The notes under the pieces: generated by a model
Database searches by the model: none
The model's input: the letters and a program-made list of their open reading frames with translations, nothing else
What the model was told of the DNA's origin: nothing
Shown: one piece after another, positions 1-5,911 of the stretch
Layout: each line of letters starts with the position of its first letter
Position numbering within the stretch: position 1 is the stretch's first letter
Made by a program: the position numbers and the translations under genes
From: Gammaproteobacteria bacterium
Lineage (GTDB): Bacteria; Pseudomonadota; Gammaproteobacteria; UBA6429; Thiohalophilaceae
Length of the DNA: 6,839 nt
Assembly (NCBI GenBank): GCA_029880425.1
Contig: JAOUOK010000090.1
Span: forward strand, 1-6,839
Reading direction: 5' to 3'

Positions 1-1205
1 ATAACGTATCCAATGCCAGTACCACAGGTTTTAAACAATCACGTGCAAACTTTGCAGATGTTTATGCTGCTTCAAGTTCAGGTGGTACAGCAAACTCAAT
101 CGGTGCCGGTGTTCGTTTAGCCTCGGTTGATCAACTTTTTACCCAGGGTACTGTGGGTTTTACTGATAGTAAACTGGATATGGCAATTAACGGCCAGGGT
201 TTTTTTATCCTGGAAGATAATGGTTCAAGAGTTTATTCCCGTTCGGGTCAGTTCCAGGCAGACCGGGATGGTTTTATTGTTAATTCAAATGATCAAAAAA
301 TGATTGTGAATGTTGCAGATAAAAACGGGGCAATAACCGGGGCAGCAGGTCCACTTAAACTTGATTCATCCAATATCCCTCCCAGTGCGACCAAGCTTGT
401 AGAAGTTGCGGTTAACCTGGATAGTTCAGAAATACCACCAAATACCTATCCGTTTGAACCTGAACGACCTTCATCATTTACGCATTCAACGTCATTAACC
501 GTTTATGATTCTTTAGGTACGCCAGCACTGGCCAGTATGTATTACGTAAAAACTGCGGTACCCAATGAGTGGGAATTACATACCTTTGTTAATGGTCAGC
601 ACTTAAGGGGCCCGGCAGATCCTGCAACAGGTTTATATACACCGGATAAAGTTAAGTTTGATGGTGCGGGTGCACTGTCACACATTAATGGTGTCGCGGT
701 ACCGCCCGGTAAAATTTCATTCCCGGCGATTGATACAGGTACCGGTGCGGAACCAATGCAGTTAACAATGGATCTGCAAGGTGATATTCCAATTACACAA
801 TTTGGTGGAGCATTTACAGTTAATACCATTAAACAAAATGGTTATACCTCGGGTCGTTTAACTGGTATTGATATTGATGATACCGGTATCGTTCGTGCCC
901 GATTTACCAATGGTCAAAACAGAACATTAGGCCAGGTAACCTTATCAAATTTTGCTAATCCAAACGGCTTACGTCAACTTGGTGACTCTAACTGGGCGGA
1001 GAGTTTTGATTCAGGTCCTGCATTAATCGGTACACCGGGTTCAGGTAGCCTGGGTTTAATTCAATCGGGCGCACTGGAAAATTCAAACGTAGACCTCACC
1101 GGGCAACTGGTAAACATGATAACGGCGCAACGGAACTTCCAGGCAAATGCACAGGTTATTTCAACTGCTGATGCGGTAACACAAACCGTTATTAATATTC
1201 GTTAA
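1..1205 (+). CDS. flgE: Flagellar hook protein FlgE (5' end missing)
   Basis: FlgE polymerises into the hook, the curved universal joint outside the cell linking rod and filament; it is exported by the flagellar type III apparatus. The frame is open from the window edge (first whole codon at 3) and 400 residues are visible. The first residues, NVSNASTTGFK, are the conserved axial motif that normally sits about 23 residues into FlgE, so only some two dozen residues are missing and full length would be about 420. The C terminus (SNVDLTGQLVNMI followed by AQRNFQANAQ and ending TQTVINIR) is the classic D0 coiled-coil segment of FlgE. The middle, with SLTVYDSLGTP, is the hook domain present in FlgE but not in the shorter rod proteins. 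A GTG at 153 could be mistaken for a start, but conserved FlgE sequence continues upstream of it. flgF follows after 30 bases, so the two are probably cotranscribed. Identification is secure. Confidence 0.96.
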   Translation, partial: NVSNASTTGFKQSRANFADVYAASSSGGTANSIGAGVRLASVDQLFTQGTVGFTDSKLDMAINGQGFFILEDNGSRVYSRSGQFQADRDGFIVNSNDQKMIVNVADKNGAITGAAGPLKLDSSNIPPSATKLVEVAVNLDSSEIPPNTYPFEPERPSSFTHSTSLTVYDSLGTPALASMYYVKTAVPNEWELHTFVNGQHLRGPADPATGLYTPDKVKFDGAGALSHINGVAVPPGKISFPAIDTGTGAEPMQLTMDLQGDIPITQFGGAFTVNTIKQNGYTSGRLTGIDIDDTGIVRARFTNGQNRTLGQVTLSNFANPNGLRQLGDSNWAESFDSGPALIGTPGSGSLGLIQSGALENSNVDLTGQLVNMITAQRNFQANAQVISTADAVTQTVINIR

Positions 1206-1235
1206 ATTAAAAGATAGATAAAGCAGGGCAAGAAA

Positions 1236-1979
1236 ATGGATCGTATGTTGTATGTAGCAATGTCAGGCGCAAAGCAAAATATGCTGGCGCAAGCGATTAA
1301 CTCGAATAACCTGGCTAACATCAGTACCACGGGTTTTCGTGCAGATTTAGCCGCGGCGAGAAGCATGCCTTTATTTGGTGGCAGTGGACATCCTACACGC
1401 GTTTATTCCATGACAGAAAAACCCGGGATTGATTTTAAACAAGGTGCGATGAGTACAACCGGGCGTGATCTTGATATTGCGGTATCAGGTGAAGGTTTTA
1501 TAACCGTGCAATCAGCAGATGGTAATGAAGCCTATACCCGTGCAGGTGATTTAAAAACGGACAGTGCCGGTGTATTACAAACCGGTGCGGGTCACGTTGT
1601 TTTAGGTGAAAGTGGTCCGGTTACAATTCCTGAATCTGCAAAAGTCGATATAGGTAAAGATGGCACGATCAGTATTTCTCAAATTGGTGAAGGCGCAGGT
1701 GGTGCTACCGTGATTGATCGTCTCAAGCTGGTTAACCCGGATGTTAAAGACCTGATGCGCAATGAGTCTGGTTTATTTGTTTTAAAAAATGGTGATAACG
1801 CAGAAGCCGATGACAACGTTAGAGTTGTTTCAGGCACGATTGAGACCAGTAACGTGAACGCGGCAAGTGCACTGGTTAACATGATTGAACTTGCCAGGCA
1901 GTTTGAAATGCAAGTGAAGATGTTGAAGAAAGCCGAAGAAAATAATGCACAGGCGGCTCAAATGTTAAAGCTGGGATAA
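1236..1979 (+). CDS. flgF: Flagellar proximal rod protein FlgF
   Basis: FlgF is one of the rod subunits of the drive shaft that crosses the periplasm, placed before FlgG; it has no cleaved signal and is exported by the flagellar type III system. The protein is 247 residues, close to the roughly 250 usual for the family. It opens MDRMLYVAMSGAK, typical of FlgF. The N-terminal axial motif NNLANISTTGF is at residues 24-34, and the C-terminal D0 helix begins SNVNAASALVNMIELARQFE at residue 205. The middle contains GEGFITVQ and AYTRAGDLKTD, matching the core fold shared by rod and hook proteins. The start is the ATG after a weak purine-rich ribosome site (GGGCAAG around 1226-1232). There are 30 bases after flgE, with no promoter seen there. 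The gap of 73 bases to flgG is wider and holds a sigma-54-like sequence. No truncation or frameshift is visible. Confidence 0.97.
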   Translation: MDRMLYVAMSGAKQNMLAQAINSNNLANISTTGFRADLAAARSMPLFGGSGHPTRVYSMTEKPGIDFKQGAMSTTGRDLDIAVSGEGFITVQSADGNEAYTRAGDLKTDSAGVLQTGAGHVVLGESGPVTIPESAKVDIGKDGTISISQIGEGAGGATVIDRLKLVNPDVKDLMRNESGLFVLKNGDNAEADDNVRVVSGTIETSNVNAASALVNMIELARQFEMQVKMLKKAEENNAQAAQMLKLG

Positions 1980-1987
1980 AAAAGTTA

Positions 1988-2005
1988 TTGGCATATTAAA
2001 TGCAT
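1988..2005 (+). promoter_or_regulatory. Candidate sigma-54 (-24/-12) promoter upstream of flgG
   Basis: The sequence TTGGCATATTAAATGCAT has GG at 1990-1991 and GC at 2002-2003, exactly the 12-base offset required by RpoN promoters (consensus YTGGCACG-N4-TTGCW). The -24 half is TTGGCA followed by two mismatches, and the -12 half is ATGCA rather than TTGCA. Transcription would begin near 2015, giving a leader of about 38 bases that includes the flgG ribosome site (TGGAG at 2040-2044). It lies in the 73-base flgF-flgG gap. The -12 half overlaps a perfect 10-base palindrome, AAATGCATTT at 1998-2007. In polar-flagellated gammaproteobacteria, hook-basal-body genes are RpoN-dependent, so the location makes sense, but the match is imperfect and the gap is AT-rich. 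Confidence 0.45.
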
Positions 2006-2052
2006 TTTCTATTTTGAATAAAAGAATAAAGTAAAGTTCTGGAGAATTAAAA

Positions 2053-2838
2053 ATGAGTAACGCACTGTGGATTGCAAAGACGGGCCTGGAAGCACAGCAA
2101 AACAGGTTGTCAACAGTCAGTAATAACCTGGCAAATGTAAATACTACCGGTTATAAACGTGCCCGTGCAGTGTTTGAAGATTTACTTTATCAGAACCTGC
2201 GCCAGGCAGGGGGACAAAGTAGCCAGGAAACAGAACTGCCAACAGGATTAAGTTTAGGTACCGGTGTGCGTACAGTTGCAACGCAAAAGCTTCACACGCA
2301 AGGCAACCTGATCCAGACAAATAATACTTTTGATGCGGCTATCCAGGGAAAAGGTTTTTTCCAGATATTAAAACCCAACGGTGATATTGCTTATACCCGT
2401 AACGGTGAGTTCCAGGTGAACTCAACCGGACAATTGGTTAACTCGGCAGGTTACCGTGTACAACCCGATATCATTGTTCCTGAAAACACCTTAAGTGTCA
2501 CTATAGGTTCTGATGGTATTGTTTCAGTGACTCAACCAGGTAACCCTGCACCGGCACAAGTAGGTGTGATTCAGCTTGCTGATTTTGTTAACCCGGCAGG
2601 CCTGCAATCCATTGGTGGTAACTTACTGGTAGAAACCGGGGCCAGTGGAGCACCGGTGGTTGGTAGTCCGGATACAAATAACCTGGGTTCATTAATACAA
2701 GGTTCAATTGAGAGTTCCAACGTGAACGTGGTTGAAGAGCTTGTCAACATGATTGAAACACAACGTGCTTATGAAATGAATTCAAAAGCTATCTCAACTG
2801 CGGATCAAATGTTGCAGTACGTAAATAATAATCTTTAA
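2053..2838 (+). CDS. flgG: Flagellar distal rod protein FlgG
   Basis: FlgG builds the long distal rod that passes through the P and L rings and joins the hook. The protein has 261 residues, essentially the family length (260 in Salmonella). The axial motif [15 protein letters not shown] is at residues 24-38. Residues 46-63, [18 protein letters not shown], correspond closely to the FlgG-specific 18-residue segment of Salmonella that keeps the rod straight and rigid, in contrast to the flexible hook. [12 protein letters not shown] and GKGFFQI follow as in other FlgG proteins, and the C-terminal helix from about 221 ([20 protein letters not shown]) is canonical. The start has a good ribosome site, TGGAG at 2040-2044, eight bases before the ATG. 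flgH starts 25 bases after the stop. A sigma-54-like promoter lies upstream, so flgG may head its own transcript in addition to reading through from flgF. Confidence 0.98.
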   Translation: MSNALWIAKTGLEAQQNRLSTVSNNLANVNTTGYKRARAVFEDLLYQNLRQAGGQSSQETELPTGLSLGTGVRTVATQKLHTQGNLIQTNNTFDAAIQGKGFFQILKPNGDIAYTRNGEFQVNSTGQLVNSAGYRVQPDIIVPENTLSVTIGSDGIVSVTQPGNPAPAQVGVIQLADFVNPAGLQSIGGNLLVETGASGAPVVGSPDTNNLGSLIQGSIESSNVNVVEELVNMIETQRAYEMNSKAISTADQMLQYVNNNL

Positions 2839-2863
2839 TGATTAAGATGAAACTGGATATGAC

Positions 2864-3550
2864 ATGATGAACTATAAAACGATTATTGTATTAACCGGTT
2901 TTTCAGTTATTTTATCGGGCTGTTTAAAACCAATTAATGTTAAAAATGCAACAACAGATTTTAAACCTGTAAAACAACCTCGCCTGGTTATCCAGCGCAG
3001 TGATAATGGGGCGATTTACCAACAGGGTATGCGGGTTGGTTTATTCGACGATACAACAGCAAAATACATTGGCGATGTTTTAACGGTGATTTTAATTGAA
3101 AATACCAATGCCAGTGCAACTTCTAATACCAACAGTTCAAAAGACAACAAGGTTGAATTGCCTGGCCCAACACTTGCAGGACAACAAGTTACAAATAAAG
3201 GTGTTGAGATTTTGACGAATAAGTTTAACGGTGAGCGTGAGTTTAGTGGCCAGGGTACCAGTGCCATGAACAGCAGTTTTAACGGCAATATTTCAGTAAC
3301 GGTAGCAGATGTTTTACCTAACCGAAACCTGGTGGTACGCGGTGAGAAAATGATGTTGCTAAACCAGTCTGATGAGTATGTACGTTTTGTCGGTATTGTA
3401 CGTCCACAGGATATTGAACAGGACAACACGATTAAATCAACGCGTATCGCGAATGTTCATATGGCATATGGTGGTCAGGGTGCCTTATCCGCGGCAAATA
3501 AAATGGGACCGTTGGGTCGTTTCTTCCAAAGTCAGGCATGGCCTTATTAA
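2864..3550 (+). CDS. flgH: Flagellar L-ring lipoprotein FlgH
   Basis: FlgH forms the L ring, the outer-membrane bushing around the rod; it is Sec-exported and lipidated rather than exported through the flagellar channel. Residues 1-19 are a lipoprotein signal peptide: a Lys at 5, a hydrophobic core, and the lipobox LSGC with the lipidated cysteine at 20. The next residue is Leu, not Asp, consistent with sorting to the outer membrane. Family motifs follow: VGLFDDTTAKYIGD around 58-71, VLIENTNASATSNTNSS-like sequence around 75-92, and the conserved core FSGQGTSAMNSSFNG (127-141), LPNRNLVVRGEK (151-162) and YVRFVGIVRPQDI (172-184). Length is 228 residues against 232 in Salmonella. Two adjacent ATG codons (2864 and 2867) could start it; GGA at 2855-2857 suits either, and the product would differ by one residue. 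The gene lies in tandem between flgG and flgI. Confidence 0.97.
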   Translation: MMNYKTIIVLTGFSVILSGCLKPINVKNATTDFKPVKQPRLVIQRSDNGAIYQQGMRVGLFDDTTAKYIGDVLTVILIENTNASATSNTNSSKDNKVELPGPTLAGQQVTNKGVEILTNKFNGEREFSGQGTSAMNSSFNGNISVTVADVLPNRNLVVRGEKMMLLNQSDEYVRFVGIVRPQDIEQDNTIKSTRIANVHMAYGGQGALSAANKMGPLGRFFQSQAWPY

Positions 3551-3586
3551 CATGATGTTAGTTATTAAGTACAACTGGAGCTGAAA

Positions 3587-4705
3587 ATGTTATCAGGAAA
3601 GGATTTAAGTTTTACTATTTTTGCCGGCATTATCCTGCTGCTTAGTATAGGTTCAAGTTCAGCTTATGCTGAACGGGTGAAAGACCTGGCCAAAGTAGAA
3701 GGTGTTCGCTCTAACCAGTTGATCGGTTACGGTTTGGTTGTGGGTTTAAATGGCACCGGTGATGGTTCAGGTGAAGTAACAACTCAAAGTTTAAGAAGCA
3801 TGATGTCACGTTTAGGTGTGAACATTCCGCCAGGTGTATCTTTGCAAGCCAAGAATGTTGCCGCGGTTGCATTACATGCAGAACTTCCCCCTTTTGCAAA
3901 ATCCGGTATGAAAATAGATGTCACTTTATCATCTGTTGGCAGTGCAAAAAGTTTACGTGGTGGTAGTTTATTAATGACACCGTTAAAAGGTGCAGATAAC
4001 CAGATTTATGCCATTGCACAAGGTAACGTGGTGGTGAGTGGTTTTGGTGCTGAAGGTACAGATGGTTCCCGTATCACGGTGAATGTTTCCAGTGTTGGGC
4101 GTATCTTAAACGGTGCCACGGTCGAACGAAGTATGGATACGCCTTTTGGTTTAAATAAGGAAGTCGTATTAAATTTAAATCAACCTGATTTCACTACAGC
4201 GAATCGTTTAGTCAAAGTGATTAATAATACGGTTGGCCCAGGTACATCTTATGCAAAAGATGCGGGCTCAATTGTTATTAGTGCACCTGCTGATACGTCG
4301 CAACGGGTTTCTTTTATCTCATTGTTAGAAAACCTGGTACTTAAACCAGCGGAAGCGGCAGCACGTATTATTATTAACTCACGTACCGGAACCGTGGTAA
4401 TTGGTAAACATGTGAAGGTTTTACCTGCAGCAGTTTCACACGGTAATTTAATCGTCACCATTACACAAAACCCCCAGGTGAGCCAGCCCGCGGCATTTTC
4501 TGAAGGACAAACTGTTGTGGTACCGGGATCAGAACTTCAGATTAAACAGGAAAATAATCGCATGTTTAAATTTAATCCTGGTGTTTCTCTTGACCAGATT
4601 GTCGAAGCTGTGAATAAAGTCGGTGCTGCACCGGGTGATTTAGTTGCCATACTCGAAGCCCTTAAAGAAGCCGGCGCTCTGCATGCCGATCTGATCGTTA
4701 TTTAA
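3587..4705 (+). CDS. flgI: Flagellar P-ring protein FlgI
   Basis: FlgI assembles the P ring around the distal rod in the peptidoglycan layer, normally with the periplasmic chaperone FlgA, which is not in this window. A Sec signal peptide occupies residues 1-28: Lys5, a hydrophobic run from about 9 to 22, and a likely cleavage after AYA, leaving a mature N terminus [17 protein letters not shown], the typical FlgI beginning. Further family landmarks are [13 protein letters not shown] (about 47-60), [18 protein letters not shown] (about 89-106), [33 protein letters not shown], and the ending [16 protein letters not shown]. Length is 372 residues (365 in Salmonella). TGGAG at 3576-3580 precedes the chosen ATG by six bases. 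There is no cysteine, so the intramolecular disulfide needed by the E. coli P-ring protein cannot form. A 183-base gap follows, the longest in the window. Confidence 0.98.
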   Translation: MLSGKDLSFTIFAGIILLLSIGSSSAYAERVKDLAKVEGVRSNQLIGYGLVVGLNGTGDGSGEVTTQSLRSMMSRLGVNIPPGVSLQAKNVAAVALHAELPPFAKSGMKIDVTLSSVGSAKSLRGGSLLMTPLKGADNQIYAIAQGNVVVSGFGAEGTDGSRITVNVSSVGRILNGATVERSMDTPFGLNKEVVLNLNQPDFTTANRLVKVINNTVGPGTSYAKDAGSIVISAPADTSQRVSFISLLENLVLKPAEAAARIIINSRTGTVVIGKHVKVLPAAVSHGNLIVTITQNPQVSQPAAFSEGQTVVVPGSELQIKQENNRMFKFNPGVSLDQIVEAVNKVGAAPGDLVAILEALKEAGALHADLIVI

Positions 4706-4724
4706 AAATATGAATCACGTGGAA

Positions 4725-4780
4725 CACAGGGTACATGGAGAGTGAACTAAAAAATTCGCCCCCCGTATACCCAGTGTTTT
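4725..4780 (+). terminator. Weak terminator-like inverted repeat after flgI
   Basis: CACAGGGTA at 4725-4733 can pair with TACCCAGTG at 4768-4776, with one internal A/A mismatch, and the right arm is followed directly by four T residues. The loop is long (34 bases, including a run of six C) and the stem is short, so this is a poor intrinsic terminator by usual standards. It may attenuate read-through from flgI into flgJ, or be chance. Its position just upstream of a promoter candidate is the main reason to record it. Confidence 0.22.
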
Positions 4781-4841
4781 CCGTATTTTTATATATTATT
4801 TTTAATTCTCTTATGTTTTTTCCTTCCTTTCATTTATAAAA

Positions 4842-4859
4842 CTGGCATGTTTTCTGCAA
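4842..4859 (+). promoter_or_regulatory. Sigma-54 (-24/-12) promoter upstream of flgJ
   Basis: CTGGCATGTTTTCTGCAA matches the RpoN consensus YTGGCACG-N4-TTGCW at nearly every position. The deviations are T for C in the -24 half (CTGGCATG) and C for the first T of the -12 half (CTGCAA). GG (4844-4845) and GC (4856-4857) are exactly 12 bases apart. The predicted start of transcription is near 4869, about 20 bases before the flgJ ATG at 4889, which leaves room for the GAGAG ribosome site (4878-4882). The preceding 60 bases are strongly T-rich, with a run of six T residues. Such a promoter would be driven by a flagellar enhancer-binding protein of the FlrC/FleR type; no activator site can be defined from sequence alone. 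Its placement in the only long gap of the cluster supports function. Confidence 0.75.
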
Positions 4860-4888
4860 TGTACTAGTTGAATAATTGAGAGAAAAAT

Positions 4889-5908
4889 ATGCAAAGCACA
4901 CCGATGACAATGACAGCACCAAGCTATACCGATTTCGCGGGTTTAAGCGAAATGCGGGCTCAGTCACGTGTAGATCCACAGGCGTCGTTAAGGCAGGTGG
5001 CGAAGCAATTTGAGGGGATTTTTATTCAAATGATGCTGAAAAGCATGCGTGATGCCAGCATGGGTGATGACATTTTTGATAGTGATCAATCTAAGCTTTA
5101 TCGCGATATGTTTGATAAACAAGTGGCGTTGGATATGGCTAATAGCAAGGGAATTGGTATTGCTGATGCGCTAGTGAGACAACTTGGTAAAAATCTTCCG
5201 GATAAAAACCCGGATAAAACGGGGCTTGATCAGGTTAAACTTGCGCCAGTTAATACAAGTGAAAGTATGGTACGCGGCAAAGTATTGCCGCTTACAACTT
5301 TACACCTTACTCGCGTAGATCAGTCCCCGGTGCCCGCTCTTTCTCAAGTTGAATTACAAGGAATAACCCCGCTTGCCGATAGAACCCACTTTAATTCACC
5401 AGAAGAATTTATAAACCATATTTTGCCTTATGCTGAAAAGTCAGCAAAAGAGTTAGGGGTATCTCCATTAGTACTGGTTTCACAAGCCGCGTTAGAAACT
5501 GGCTGGGGCAAGGCTGTGACACGTCATCAGGATGGTTCGAGTAGTTATAACTTATTTAATATAAAAGCAGATAGTCGTTGGGATGGAAAACAGGTTACTA
5601 AATCAACCCTGGAGTATGACAATGGCATTGCAAAATATGAGAAAGCCTCTTTTAGATCCTATGATTCGTATGCTGACAGCTTTAATGATTATGTTAATTT
5701 TCTTCGCTCGAATAGTCGTTATGGCAACGTGTTACGTAACCAGGGAAATGATAAAGTTTTTATTGAAGATTTACATAAAGCGGGATATGCCACTGATCCG
5801 AATTATGCGGATAAAATCCTGAATATTATGAAACGCGATTCGATACAGGAACATGCAAAAGCATATTCCACTTCTAATCCATCACCGCTTAATGAGCAGG
5901 TAAGTTAA
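4889..5908 (+). CDS. flgJ: Bifunctional rod-cap / peptidoglycan hydrolase FlgJ
   Basis: FlgJ is exported to the periplasm, caps the growing rod and cuts peptidoglycan so the rod can pass. Both domains are present in 339 residues (316 in Salmonella). The rod-binding domain is at about 33-100, with VAKQFEGIFIQMMLKSMRDA (37-56) and LYRDMFDKQVALDMA (70-84). A linker of about 65 residues follows. The C-terminal GH73 glucosaminidase-type domain covers about 168-320. The catalytic glutamate is E203 in SQAALETGWGK, and D267 in FNDYVNFL sits 64 residues later, the same spacing as E184 and D248 of Salmonella FlgJ. YNLFNIKAD (220-228) and AGYATDPNYADKI (298-310) are further family motifs. No Sec signal is seen, as expected. 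A GAGAG ribosome site lies seven bases before the ATG, downstream of a sigma-54 promoter candidate. Rarer arginine codons (AGA, AGG, CGG) appear more often than in the neighbouring structural genes, perhaps reflecting low copy number. The stop codon abuts the flgK start. Confidence 0.97.
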   Translation: MQSTPMTMTAPSYTDFAGLSEMRAQSRVDPQASLRQVAKQFEGIFIQMMLKSMRDASMGDDIFDSDQSKLYRDMFDKQVALDMANSKGIGIADALVRQLGKNLPDKNPDKTGLDQVKLAPVNTSESMVRGKVLPLTTLHLTRVDQSPVPALSQVELQGITPLADRTHFNSPEEFINHILPYAEKSAKELGVSPLVLVSQAALETGWGKAVTRHQDGSSSYNLFNIKADSRWDGKQVTKSTLEYDNGIAKYEKASFRSYDSYADSFNDYVNFLRSNSRYGNVLRNQGNDKVFIEDLHKAGYATDPNYADKILNIMKRDSIQEHAKAYSTSNPSPLNEQVS

Positions 5909-5911
5909 ATG
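5895..5911 (+). promoter_or_regulatory. flgK ribosome site inside the flgJ end, with abutting stop/start
   Basis: The flgJ stop TAA (5906-5908) is followed immediately by the flgK ATG (5909-5911), with no spacer. The purine-rich AGCAGGTAAG within the last flgJ codons provides AGG at 5898-5900, eight bases before the ATG. A ribosome terminating on flgJ would be positioned to restart on flgK, so translational coupling is likely. This junction also fixes the flgK start, since the protein begins with a typical FlgK N terminus exactly here. Confidence 0.7.

Noticed and set aside
153..155. GTG at 153 as the start of flgE
   Set aside because: The same frame is open from position 3 and encodes the conserved FlgE N-terminal motif and L-stretch (NVSNASTTGFK and following), so the real start lies before the window.
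2032..2052. TAAAGTTC before flgG as a FliA (sigma-28) -35 element
   Set aside because: No GCCGATAA-like -10 element follows at the proper 11-base spacing; the region is occupied by the ribosome site and the flgG start.
1305..2153. Repeated DNA of the AATAACcTGGCtAAc...ACCaCgGGTTtT type in flgF and flgG, with related copies at the flgE and flgK starts
   Set aside because: It is the shared N-terminal motif of the axial protein family (NNLAN-x-x-TTGF) in frame in each gene, so it reflects paralogy and not a mobile or regulatory repeat.
3016..3429. Long open frame of 137 codons on the minus strand
   Set aside because: It lies entirely within flgH in antisense, lacks any recognisable family features, and flgH is clearly the real gene; the other minus-strand frames are similar shadows.
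4710..4745. A short reading frame of 11 codons (MNHVEHRVHGE) just after flgI
   Set aside because: It has no ribosome site, is very short, and overlaps the inverted repeat; nothing supports translation.
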